Source: an uncultured Anaerobiospirillum sp. (GTDB taxonomy: Bacteria > Pseudomonadota > Gammaproteobacteria > Enterobacterales > Succinivibrionaceae). Taken from it: a stretch of 41,870 nucleotides of DNA. Within the stretch, counting starts at the first letter, position 1, and each line of letters starts with the position of its first letter. Below are positions 32,801-39,002 of this stretch, in pieces. The stretch is taken from NCBI GenBank assembly GCA_944390115.1, contig CALXOW010000026.1, forward strand, positions 1-41,870. Direction: 5' to 3'. The notes beneath the pieces are model-generated. The model had not been told where the DNA came from, made no database searches, and was given only the letters and a program-made list of their open reading frames with translations. The translations under genes were made by a program, and so were the position numbers.

Positions 32801-35130
32801 TGAGCGCCCTGAGCCCCATTAGGCTGAGCAGCCACCTGCTGCGCGGCCCACCGCAGCTCGGCCTCGTACAAGTCCTTGGAGCGCTGCGCTGCCATATAGT
32901 GCTTGAAGACCAAGTTTTGGCGGAAGAGCACATAATTGCACACCAGCTCCATATAGGCGCGCAGATTTTCGCTCGAGTGCTGGCCCACGCGATTGCCCGC
33001 AAAGCCCGACACCGGTACCCCCACCGGCGTTAAGTGCTCGATAATGCGCTGCTTGACATAAAGGTGCAGCGCCCACTTCTCCATTTCGGGGGTGAATTTG
33101 CCCGAGGAGAGCGCTTCACTGAGGCTTTCTTTAAAGAGCTCTAAAGCCTTGTGATACTCAGGCAACGAGGACTCATAGCCCATGCCCTTGGACTCAGCGG
33201 ACAAGAGCTGATAGTAAAAGACGCCCGCGCTATCCTTATCTTGGGTGCGCCAGATAAATTCCTTAACCGCACGGCGCCCGGCCGCCAAGGCATCTTGGCC
33301 AAAGAGATAGCCCTGTAAGGGGCTGACAAAACTCAGATTGTGGTCTAAGGTCGATAAATGGGCACAATGGTCGGCGCGCTTAATGTAGATAGTATTGGTC
33401 AGGCGCGTTAAGTTAAACAAATGCACCCGAAGATGCGAGCACGGCAAGTTATAGCCATCAAGGCCATTTAAGCTCAGCTGTAAGACGCTATCTAAATAGC
33501 AAAAGTGCAGGCCATAGACATGAGGCAATAAGCGCTTAAACTCAGTGCAATTGCGGTACTGGGTCTTAAAGATCGAACCGCTGCCTAAGATACTGGAGGC
33601 CAGATCACTGTCCTCACGCGGCTCTAAAGCGCCGCTTAGGCCGTCCTTACCGACATAGCGATTGACGTAATTGACTAAATCAGACTCGAAGTTGGACTTA
33701 TGGCAGAAGGCGCCAGCGAGCATCTTAAATAAGGTGAGCTGACTGGACAGCTGCACCAGCGCCTCATATTGGTCAAAGTCACTTTCCAAATGGGTCTTAT
33801 CGGCCAGTAAATAGGCGTAGAAGATGACCTCATCGAGCTCTTTGGGATCGGTGAGCGGATAAGACGCCAAGAAAGTGCGGATATCATCTTCGTACTGAGC
33901 GTAAGTGGTAAAGACCAGATCGCGCATCACATCGGCGCCAGCGGACAGATCTTCGGGCTCAAACTCGGTCAAAAGCCACACCGCCGACGGCGCGTTTAAC
34001 AGCGCGCTCACGTGGTTTAAGATGCGGCCCACCGTCTTATGCTCCTCACGGTAGTCGCCTTTTAGGTAGAACTTCGACCACATCGCGCTAAACCACTGGC
34101 GCCGCGCGGCGGCATTGTCTAATTGCAGCGGCGGCAAGGGCGCGAGGTTAGTGGTCTGCGCCACTAAATAAAGGTGGTTTAACAGGTTGCGCTCCAGCAC
34201 TTCGTAGGCTTTACGCAGCTTATCCTTAAGCTCGTCCTCGCGCTTGGGCGGCAGGCCCCAGAAGAGCTTGCAGTACTCATCAAGCTGAGCAAAGTTCAGC
34301 GACTTCAAGCTATCGGCGATGAGCTTACGCAGCTCAGCGGCGTTTAAATCAGGGATTGACTTCGTGCCCAGCTGCTCTAAGTTGTGATAGAGCACGAGCT
34401 CATTGAAGAGCTGATTGGAGCCCGAGAGCAGCTCATTGTTAAGGCGGGTGGCAAACTCAGGGCACTTAGCCTTAAGCTCTGACAGCTCCGGCAGCACATA
34501 GGACGGATCGAAGGTCGCGCCCGAGGCGTGCGCAATCGTCGCCCGCGCCTCCCGTGACGGGGCCCAATCCGAGCGTTCATGGAGCACCGGGCACGGGTCT
34601 TCACCAGGATGATAGAGCTGGGTCGCCGGACCCACGCCATTTTGCGGGCTAAACCACGGATCCAAGCGCCGCCCATCGTCTAAGGCCAGTTCGCTTGCCA
34701 GCGCGCCGCTCTCCTCGGTGAGCGCCTGCGCCGCCGGTGCCGCCTCGTCCCCGGCCCCCGCCTCCGGCGCATCCGCAGCTACCTCCTCAGCGGCGTCATC
34801 AACCGGTGCAGCATCTGCCTGATCAGCATCCATTACCGCGCTTACCGCAGCCTCATCCGAGCCTGCATCATCCGAGTCTGCATCATCTACGGCCTCATCC
34901 GAGTCAGCATCTGACGCAGCGGCGCGCTCCGTTGCTTGGTCCGCTGCGGCGGCCGCCGCTTCGGCTGCAGCTGCGTCGTCGTCGAGCGCTGAGGCCAAGG
35001 CGTCTAGTAAGGCCGAATTATCGTCCGATGAGATATCCGGCTGCTCCACGCTCTTTTGCTCGGGCGTTACGTCAGACTGAGTCCCAGTCTGAGTGCGCTT
35101 AGTGTGATCGGAATCTGAACGTGAAGGCAT
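23851..35130 (-). CDS. Giant protein of unknown function (3,759 residues)
   Basis: One unbroken 11.3-kb reading frame. Start at ATG 35130, with AAGGAG 5 nt upstream. I recognise no catalytic domain. There is no signal peptide or membrane helix, so it should be cytoplasmic. Large segments are helical and rich in Leu, Ala, Tyr, Phe and paired aromatic residues (for example HTCLYYAAALQVPEARVEL). They look like alpha-solenoid or degenerate Sel1/TPR-type repeats; this is impression, not a match. Low-complexity linkers separate them: acidic Ala/Asp-rich (about 48-144), Gln-Pro-Asn-Gly repeats (about 770-785), Gly-Ala-His-rich (about 1851-1911) and a charged stretch (about 2510-2635). A coiled coil lies at about 3367-3411 (EQLLQALKTEQEYLQRNLQT), then Gly-Thr hexapeptide repeats (about 3560-3591) and a Lys-Pro tail. 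Monocistronic, between the lacZ terminator and the pRiA4b-like gene. Confidence 0.85.
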   Translation of the reverse strand: MPSRSDSDHTKRTQTGTQSDVTPEQKSVEQPDISSDDNSALLDALASALDDDAAAAEAAAAAADQATERAAASDADSDEAVDDADSDDAGSDEAAVSAVMDADQADAAPVDDAAEEVAADAPEAGAGDEAAPAAQALTEESGALASELALDDGRRLDPWFSPQNGVGPATQLYHPGEDPCPVLHERSDWAPSREARATIAHASGATFDPSYVLPELSELKAKCPEFATRLNNELLSGSNQLFNELVLYHNLEQLGTKSIPDLNAAELRKLIADSLKSLNFAQLDEYCKLFWGLPPKREDELKDKLRKAYEVLERNLLNHLYLVAQTTNLAPLPPLQLDNAAARRQWFSAMWSKFYLKGDYREEHKTVGRILNHVSALLNAPSAVWLLTEFEPEDLSAGADVMRDLVFTTYAQYEDDIRTFLASYPLTDPKELDEVIFYAYLLADKTHLESDFDQYEALVQLSSQLTLFKMLAGAFCHKSNFESDLVNYVNRYVGKDGLSGALEPREDSDLASSILGSGSIFKTQYRNCTEFKRLLPHVYGLHFCYLDSVLQLSLNGLDGYNLPCSHLRVHLFNLTRLTNTIYIKRADHCAHLSTLDHNLSFVSPLQGYLFGQDALAAGRRAVKEFIWRTQDKDSAGVFYYQLLSAESKGMGYESSLPEYHKALELFKESLSEALSSGKFTPEMEKWALHLYVKQRIIEHLTPVGVPVSGFAGNRVGQHSSENLRAYMELVCNYVLFRQNLVFKHYMAAQRSKDLYEAELRWAAQQVAAQPNGAQGAQPNGAQGAQSNARPPEHVFLDSFLACNARIGSSVTLYDDQGQPLTGEALAQRVALGGARDDGGHFSKMAVPGVNTARAKSSAASRFDAASYVPGLKVTTSPEAVIAAQELSCDYRYPFQDNGRVNGQLIGRYHNADWVMRQYYDYNYLRPALYGELIGDNGMVALMPGTPAWSSYLMGRAYYTGELIGTKHLHMGYALLTYADLTGCYEASSYIATMCQPLFLANANDEGRLFLYQHLRALASFYLGRIAFDFAHYRVRLFQSYDRYIERHDFATALAQLLGQDPDLRRLVEANNPELMRAAGGSGGGHITSHGGHCSAVVDEAINYMGWDLGAWLGQPVDVLKADRPYSVRSYQDSLGRSSFVLGPEQGAGAALGPDFDPRSQADFGRSAVIRARLAQALDARRLLQERLSAAYVPVDLFAGKGGPSLCEVNAWGVVLSNTILVLCDALTRTSFMATRYQVLIEHLMAELAELMRREYSPDGCLAVFKYLITPLPQRKNFELSSPNYWLTILYGQITGSGSEDCSPLNFFDDDSPTYNLELAVMFLQLGMMLPEYREQGYALVADLIENTAGDLVPTLMPYLDEYVRGAAAQQEGAALHYLTQAARMRHDDVLADLLALWGAHAEDCRSFKNVAHYLVQHKLTAERKNFAQHLFFMHQPYGMYEQYLVLKDDPKDAALAHTCLYYAAALQVPEARVELTALEAAGKFKPLPFIIYLKYLQQLAEHNVQARAVLMMLSVNGDILPPDFMSLYRLADDAQRTFTNSALKAELLKSGVMGPHNLGGTFAQRSSWVGLFGPELNNLEHNNKVINGNFAHWQGAVEMVDLENYAFLNFGLSDHKVQDVVRKLFIALSQGKSHIERLLTYNWLRSDLFPEFLQDLAAPVNDRINTVESVNDYPALICMLRLFSNVMDMRFNDFASTFSVAMCARSYATDRNMKTVGEVSYNLLNDSQLRPSYSQLLYGALYSIREVSQPNFALFKGFCRYLGNLGKGVGQRYTLLNYSHLSVAPYGEAFERSIMRPHEDALRAVAPFLSASLVHGSALSQVLAQLMQRRINASMMVNEPNTQQSEDMVAAAQEEAQAQVVASAPDDEVVYAEAGAQASGAHGPGAHGSGATARDQGTRVQGAHAQGAPQAESSDDFDAWRADAHDLVMKLGLHDRSGSLARALGVRWRRGSMSPAALSGWCNWDQVLPNGASSAPLGYYLDQELPEELEIYLEILLNSTHFLYNQCSSLYQLILYSRNGWQLSRKMHGPKRSFTSIIARDMMRGMPDSCSNYLYYCQSHLFKYDFGHNFTENEQSKLARKFMEEVLQLDCTSPNFTEFAQKMAREGFSEFYTLLNEHYNGIVPGKLRFLPDSLGNVYYTSTGYIAYYERDDEMRLEESEAAIARTHLRDLRKQLNQLCQLTKAERRAFFEPSDDALIADFYATNKHLSPSKLQQAYRELLESLKMRATIERILSPDDFERLIALEDGYFTSYTFSDEHNPSSLDDVIGMLGFTCSIMPYAALRQLGEADQVTVLQHSKLLSPQLRRGEDLTQARLAVAQGHELWGFNYERRERRWHQSAEELCFIATRAPTNYHEHFNSYHTFGTTYTNSSYQVAWLHLNLAHEHHQHPDAKWQTPSNLGVVSDHGLTPEIDGMPLGRHGVPIEDNQRTREEQLLLAAVETGAEYQGPLFNDEDYYGYAVLMERLTKISLLYDLDLFGLEASSGYRSKSIKSDGTVLDHNSLDLGSQMPQRVRTRRGVEADLSARREADKLTQNARQEMRSTHKGKQKDSTLDAAAIEEPVSQLREVVASLQESAPDSILLGGKVGVDDAKVSGTAKMPEPRSSIVVGTSGADHSSELFSRLQSFISDKIALPEGSGLISAKSKALDFEAKDAYGVYERYTDNSPLDEDVAGMLSFDEANDGPGTYLRYLHKHFGAKYDHVKEQQAFRPRMFFEEDSPLTTLIYLITMRETLDQSLHERFQLEHKFLTRLQRLGYYYGACDVIDSALATVPFVAYKWRFERDTLGEQLSDGFSSMASYALSFAFPDRHEATSFAQNADGESNPFSAKLCRYLNVPEDTPPYLLKAMVVDCADSLATYHMSWYERMLVSLSSSDATPARMIYLNDDSVLHPALIDWLSSPDLLACAPNLQRYFTSADPELKREALCSLMGFDAAFFAQVIALSNKLCRVLTYDEVAALKAGTLDPSTLKAPNPKPKCNRKGFNRVTELAPRELKELYPYTPQREEFMLLWLNFSRPEFLLRHRDPEIDPRLDTFLKVWYNYSHWEKLSEAQQSELSVRTCELSKLTSLIWRHACDRYNLAQLYFPQRLQAQLKRDWVGDKLSLEEQPFNTYAGSGELGAGLSNADEIAQYLCYPPLYVYAQASGLNVSYGRSYEGSEVQRLLPLMLAGYDYQAHFICDAFTLFDPLTKFKASAEIDSTKPSYEGDAHKLALALWGEGTYQHTVESKLELFLEQQYWDVGSRELRYNLDQNRPVTNFVDDLFLIGEGYRTKLWYQLHDYPIELSQELQRDYRYYLPSTINAALNIRSWFDFSAEAAEQRHKMGLAALPITCFTSAQASNPGFNAPRTQEQEYSDAYLHHPEFLTGANEIERQEQLLQALKTEQEYLQRNLQTIKLQAKKLEAQITKAKGSAPTLKPLDYPNLGTVYHKQLAHLHFDLETCMPDYLYAPNAWRNDIELDCEQIKEGGEFFARHSGQAVKPNESTFELVSNFDPDKLLERELPLPLDVLPVEPKSYYFKALSATDMQKIDREVSAKIERVFERTKALMAQEAARQQAQAQNEGTAPGDGTTSADGTAPGDGTTSAEGTTSADGTMSDSGKMPDVQFNLGLTQPDVMEPLVAPFEAPKPQEMTISSEGNDLTLLDEELADFDLSELSVVTPEVAERFAQLLINEGVDLWDIDAVGDMLIKLRLRHLMNEGYTAAELAKMLEEGAISFDQEVALSDILANNAQFYTENAINAGNKEQKVPKEPKEQKGPKDQPK
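24359..24448 (-). repeat. 18-bp tandem repeat in the giant gene, five copies
   Basis: Units begin at 24359, 24377, 24395, 24413 and 24431; a diverged sixth begins at 24449. Each starts GTGCC on the plus strand and encodes a hexapeptide alternating between GTAPGD and GTTSAD/GTTSAE. The units at 24395 and 24431 are identical. Length variation between strains would keep the frame. Confidence 0.9.
32777..32824 (-). repeat. 24-bp exact tandem repeat in the giant gene
   Basis: Two identical 24-bp units (32777-32800 and 32801-32824) encode the octapeptide AQPNGAQG twice, in a short flexible linker between helical segments. Confidence 0.9.
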
Positions 35131-35234
35131 GACGCGCTCCTTAGGTGAAATGACCGCAAGTAACAAAGCAGCGTTCGACACTGCTTTGGTGCTGAGCTTG
35201 AGGCTTACGCCCTAAGCTTCTTGCAACTTTCAGT

Positions 35235-35263
35235 ATTGTAGATGCTAAGTTAGGCTCAATGAA
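35235..35263 (-). promoter_or_regulatory. Weak candidate promoter for the giant gene
   Basis: TACAAT (minus strand, 35235-35240) with TTCATT 17 bp upstream (35258-35263; 3 of 6 matches). It lies about 105 bp before the start codon and after the lacZ terminator, so the giant gene appears to have its own transcript. Confidence 0.3.
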
Positions 35264-35314
35264 GAAACGGATGGTTCAAATCAATAGTAAAACATAATTT
35301 GGCCAAGCCATGGT

Positions 35315-35346
35315 AAAAAAGCCCGCACCGCAGTGCGAGCTTTTTT
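35315..35346 (-). terminator. Bidirectional terminator after lacZ
   Basis: AAAAAAGCCCGCAC pairs with GTGCGAGCTTTTTT with one mismatch around a CGCA loop, giving a six-T end on either strand. On the minus strand it lies about 55 bp after the lacZ stop codon. Confidence 0.88.
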
Positions 35347-35374
35347 GTGGCGCGCAATCGTGCGCGCCAGCCAC

Positions 35375-35404
35375 TTCGGCTTGGTTCAGCTTAGTTCAGC
35401 TTAG
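35375..35404 (-). repeat. 10-bp tandem repeat starting at the lacZ stop codon
   Basis: Plus-strand TTCAGCTTAG occurs at 35385 and 35395 as exact neighbours, with a diverged TTCGGCTTGG at 35375. On the minus strand the unit at 35395 contains the lacZ TAA and the next unit copies it 10 bp on. Confidence 0.85.
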
Positions 35405-38400
35405 AAGCCTTGGAATACGAAGCTTAAGTGCAGGTCTTGATTTGGTACCTTGTACTGATCTAAGACCGGAGCACCCCAGCTGTCGTCACCACCGATACCC
35501 ATCATGGCCGAGTTCAACTTAACATAGGTGTAGTTGATATCTGGCAGCTCAAATGGGTGACGGGCTTCCTCAATCTGAGTTGGGCTCCATGGTAAGGCCG
35601 AGAAGTTAAATGGCTTATTAACACAGGAGAAGATCATGCCGTGATCGCTCTTATCATCACGCAGGATGAAGTAGCGGGTGTCACAGTGATTGCCCGACTC
35701 TTGTGGCTTTAAGTAGAGCTCAAACTCATCGACCGTGCTCGTGCTGTAGAAGCCTAACTTGTAGCCATCCTTACGATCTGGGTAGTTAGCATAGCTGCCA
35801 CGGCCGTAGTAATCGAGATCGCTAAAGTGCGACTTGAGCGGCATCAAGACGCCAAACTCAGGCAGCTCTGGTAAGCCCTCGGCCTTAGTGTAATCAAGGT
35901 CGACCTGGATTTGGCCCGATGGATAGACGCTGTAGGTCAAGGTGACATAGGCCTCAACCGGCAAGGTTGCCAGCTGCAGCTTGTAGCTAATCTGAGCGCA
36001 GTGCTCTAAGAGCTTGCCTTCATGGCCTACGCACTTAGCAAAGCGTCCGGCATTACGCCATACGCCATCGCGGAAGGCCATCTTATTGCCATTGTCGTTA
36101 TCAGTTGGGGCACGCCAGAAGTTAGGACGGAGCATATCGCCCAAGTACTCGATACCGCCGACTTGATAGCTGACTAAGCCACCCACGCCGTTGGAGAAGA
36201 GGACGCGGAAGTTCTTGCCCACGACGCCGTAGTTAAAGCCAGTGTCAAGAAGCTCCAAGTCACCTGACTTTTGTGGCAGCACGATGTACTGCTCTGGCTT
36301 GAAGATAATGCCCTCACCAAAGGCGACATCAAAACCGGCGTCAGCCCATGGGGTTTCTTCGGCTAACTCCAAGCAAGCTTGGATGATGTACTCGGCGTTT
36401 TGGTCGAAGTTGCCATTGGCGACATTCTCATCTAACAGCGCCAAATTGGTCTTAACCTCGACCGACTCACCTGGAGCGCAGGCAACCGAATCAGTGTAGG
36501 AGGAAACAACCGTGCCGTTTAAGAGCAGACGGACGCGTAAGATGAACTCTTCGGTGTTGGTGAAGAGCGAGTAATTGGTGATCTTGATGGTGTCACAATT
36601 TGGCTCTAAGGTGAAGTCCTGATAGTTGAACTTAACCTCGGCCATCTTGGAGGTCTCAGAGCCGTCAGCATAGGTGATACCGTTACCCGAGAAGTTAAAC
36701 TCGGTTGGGTGATCGTCAAAGTCACCACCGTAGGCGTAGTACTCGACACCAGCCTGGTTTTGTACCAAGAAGGCTTGGTCCTTATAGTCCCAGATAAAGC
36801 CGCCTTGATAGCGTGGGTTGCGCTTAGAAAGATCAGTGTAGAGCTTCATGCCACCGCACGATTGACCCATGGCGTGGGTGTACTCGCACATGATAAATGG
36901 CTTATCTGGGTGCTCTGCTAAGAACTTCTCGACGTCGGCCACCGTGGTGTACATCTGCGACTCCATATCTGAGGTCGCATTGTAGCTGCGGTCGTGGAAT
37001 AAGCCCTCATAGTGGACTAAACGCGAAGGGTCACGCTCACGGAAGAATTGGCTTAAATCGTAGATCGTGCTACCACCATAGGACTCATTGCCGCACGACC
37101 AAATCAGGATGCACGCGTGATTCTTATCGCGCTCGACCATAGCGTGGCCACGAGCAAGCACGGCGTCATGCCACTCTGGGTGATCCTTTGGTAAGGTGTA
37201 CTCATCGCAATGGTCTTGACCTAAGCACTGCCAAGTGCCGTGCGTCTCTAAGTTGGTTTCATCGATGACATAGAGGCCTAACTCATCGCATAAGTGGTAC
37301 AGGGCACTGGAGTTTGGATAGTGCGAGGTACGAACGGCATTGATGTTATTGCGCTTCATGGTCAAGAGATCGCTATAGGTCTCTTGATCGGAGACGGTAC
37401 GGCCGCCCACGGCTGAGAACTCATGGCGGTTGACACCATGGAACACGATGCGCTTGCCGTTTAAGCACATAATGCCATCTTTCAGCTCAAAGCGGCGGAA
37501 GCCCAGCTTTAAGGTGCAGATACCAAACGAAGGCTCATCTAACTCGAAGATCGCGTTCTTAGCGGCGCTCTCGTTGGCCTCTTGGGCATCATAAGCGCCC
37601 TCACCTTCGCAATGGAAGTTGACGCGTGCCGCCTCATCTTGCGAGATCACTTGGCAGATCAAACGATAAAGATGTGGCTTCTCCGCAGACCATGGCTTTA
37701 AGTTCAAGCCGGTTAAATCAAGTGAGAATGGGACATCGACCCCAGCTTGCTCTACCAGCACGGCCTTGGAGCAGACGCGGCGCTCTTCATCGCACAGATA
37801 GAGTTGGACGGCACCCGGAGCATTTAACTTGAGCGTACCCGAAAGTAAAGGCTTGGTATAGGTATCATCCCAGCTTGGCTTGACGAAGATATCCTCAAGA
37901 TAGATCGCAGGCTTGGTGTAGAGGTAAACCCCACGGAAGATACCCGATAAGCGCCAATAGTCTTGATCTTCTAAGTGCGAGCCCGAGCTGTACTTGAAGA
38001 CGCGTACGGCCAGGCGATTGGTACCTGGGCGCAGATATGGGGTTAAATCAAAGTCAGATGGGGTAAAGGAACCGGTGGCGTAGCCCACATAGTGGCCGTT
38101 TAAGTACACGGCGTAGGCCGAATCGACACCTTCAAAGCAGATAAAGCAATTTTGCCACTTGGAGCTGCACTCAAAGAAGGTGACGTAGGAACCAACTGCA
38201 TTAAAGCGCTGTGGGATTTCACCTGGGCGCACTTGCTCGCGGCCATCCCATGGGTAAGCGACGTTGGTATAGTGAGGCTTACCAAAGCCCTGAGTTTCAA
38301 AGTGGCCAGGAACCTTAATAGACGACCAGCCGCTGACATCGAAGTCATCTTGCTCAAAGCCTTTAGGCATTTGACCAAAATTCAAGGCGTAGTGAAATAA

Positions 38401-38553
38401 CCAGGTGCCGTTGAGGCTTTGGCGCAGCGAGCTGCCCGCACCATCCATCATTTCCTGGTAATTGGCGTAGCACAAATGATCTGAGTGCGGGGCTAAGCGA
38501 TTTTGCTCAAAGACGCGCGGATTTTTAACAATACCAAGGTCAAAGTCGCCCAT
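35401..38553 (-). CDS. lacZ: Beta-galactosidase, GH2 (LacZ type)
   Basis: Cytoplasmic GH2 enzyme of 1,050 residues (E. coli LacZ 1,024) hydrolysing lactose and other beta-galactosides. Domain order fits LacZ: jelly-roll (about 35-215, with VPGHFETQGFGKPHYTN and DQDYWRLSGIFR), immunoglobulin-like (about 220-350), TIM barrel from GVNRHEF at 373, second Ig-like, and C-terminal beta-sandwich (LLDTGFNYGVVGKNF to the end). The acid/base is E490 in SCGNES and the nucleophile E557 in FIMCEYTHAMG. The ATG has AGGAG 7 nt upstream. It is monocistronic, with a palindrome over its likely -10 and a strong terminator. No lac repressor or permease is adjacent. The window's other galactosidase is of family 42, unrelated in sequence. 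Confidence 0.95.
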   Translation of the reverse strand: MGDFDLGIVKNPRVFEQNRLAPHSDHLCYANYQEMMDGAGSSLRQSLNGTWLFHYALNFGQMPKGFEQDDFDVSGWSSIKVPGHFETQGFGKPHYTNVAYPWDGREQVRPGEIPQRFNAVGSYVTFFECSSKWQNCFICFEGVDSAYAVYLNGHYVGYATGSFTPSDFDLTPYLRPGTNRLAVRVFKYSSGSHLEDQDYWRLSGIFRGVYLYTKPAIYLEDIFVKPSWDDTYTKPLLSGTLKLNAPGAVQLYLCDEERRVCSKAVLVEQAGVDVPFSLDLTGLNLKPWSAEKPHLYRLICQVISQDEAARVNFHCEGEGAYDAQEANESAAKNAIFELDEPSFGICTLKLGFRRFELKDGIMCLNGKRIVFHGVNRHEFSAVGGRTVSDQETYSDLLTMKRNNINAVRTSHYPNSSALYHLCDELGLYVIDETNLETHGTWQCLGQDHCDEYTLPKDHPEWHDAVLARGHAMVERDKNHACILIWSCGNESYGGSTIYDLSQFFRERDPSRLVHYEGLFHDRSYNATSDMESQMYTTVADVEKFLAEHPDKPFIMCEYTHAMGQSCGGMKLYTDLSKRNPRYQGGFIWDYKDQAFLVQNQAGVEYYAYGGDFDDHPTEFNFSGNGITYADGSETSKMAEVKFNYQDFTLEPNCDTIKITNYSLFTNTEEFILRVRLLLNGTVVSSYTDSVACAPGESVEVKTNLALLDENVANGNFDQNAEYIIQACLELAEETPWADAGFDVAFGEGIIFKPEQYIVLPQKSGDLELLDTGFNYGVVGKNFRVLFSNGVGGLVSYQVGGIEYLGDMLRPNFWRAPTDNDNGNKMAFRDGVWRNAGRFAKCVGHEGKLLEHCAQISYKLQLATLPVEAYVTLTYSVYPSGQIQVDLDYTKAEGLPELPEFGVLMPLKSHFSDLDYYGRGSYANYPDRKDGYKLGFYSTSTVDEFELYLKPQESGNHCDTRYFILRDDKSDHGMIFSCVNKPFNFSALPWSPTQIEEARHPFELPDINYTYVKLNSAMMGIGGDDSWGAPVLDQYKVPNQDLHLSFVFQGF

Positions 38554-38647
38554 CTTAATCTCCTAAAAGGCAATTAGTCTGGCGGGCCTAGCAAAGCTCA
38601 ACTAGCGCGCAAGTAAAGAGCACCCAAAATCCGTCCTTAGCTCCAGA

Positions 38648-38662
38648 TAGGTACTATACCTA
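38648..38662. promoter_or_regulatory. Candidate operator over the lacZ promoter
   Basis: TAGGTA-CTA-TACCTA is a perfect 6-bp inverted repeat about 95 bp upstream of the lacZ start codon. On the minus strand it overlaps TATAGT, a possible -10 (38653-38658). No good -35 is visible at 17 bp, so an activator may be needed. Confidence 0.35.
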
Positions 38663-38884
38663 CACGTGAACCATGCTTGAGGTCCCAAGCTGCAAGCGCA
38701 GCCACAATTGACCATCATAGCAACATGGCTGCACAAAATCGCACAGCCATAGCCCCTAATTCTGAGATTAAGTGAAAAGTGTGAGCTAACCCGCCCATTT
38801 GGCCCCTACCCCCTCAAGCACCGCCCTGCTAACCACAGCAAGACCCAGCTAAGAGCCAAGGTAACCACTCAGTCGGAGCGCGAC
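38663..38884. other. Intergenic upstream of lacZ, no gene seen
   Basis: No open frame with a ribosome binding site is visible here. I looked for AraC-type half-sites like those at 6.67 kb and found none properly spaced. Confidence 0.4.
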
Positions 38885-39002
38885 CAGCCTTACAGCATGG
38901 CGCTGACCCAAGCGCAAGGGCACAGACCTAACGGCATGGCCCCCGACCTAACCGCATAGCCGCAGGGGCGGGACTTACAGCGTGGCCGCAGGGGCGAGCC
39001 TA
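38885..39002 (-). repeat. Degenerate tandem repeats running on from the DUF3298-type gene's stop codon
   Basis: GCCGCAGGGGCG occurs at 38959 and 38985 (26-bp period). Around these, several diverged copies of a CATGCCGTTAGG-like segment (minus strand) recur at about 38890-38960. The gene's own TAG lies in the first unit, and each later unit carries a TAA or TAG in varying frames. Confidence 0.65.

Noticed and set aside
34737-35102. 121-codon plus-strand frame rich in Pro, Arg and His opposite the start of the giant gene
   Set aside because: It is the antisense of the acidic Ala/Asp-rich region, has no ribosome binding site, and its composition is that of a frame artefact.
35401-38553. lacZ and the GH42 gene as duplicates or one operon
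   Set aside because: They belong to unrelated glycosidase families, lie 25 kb apart on opposite strands, and lacZ has no AraC-type sites upstream.
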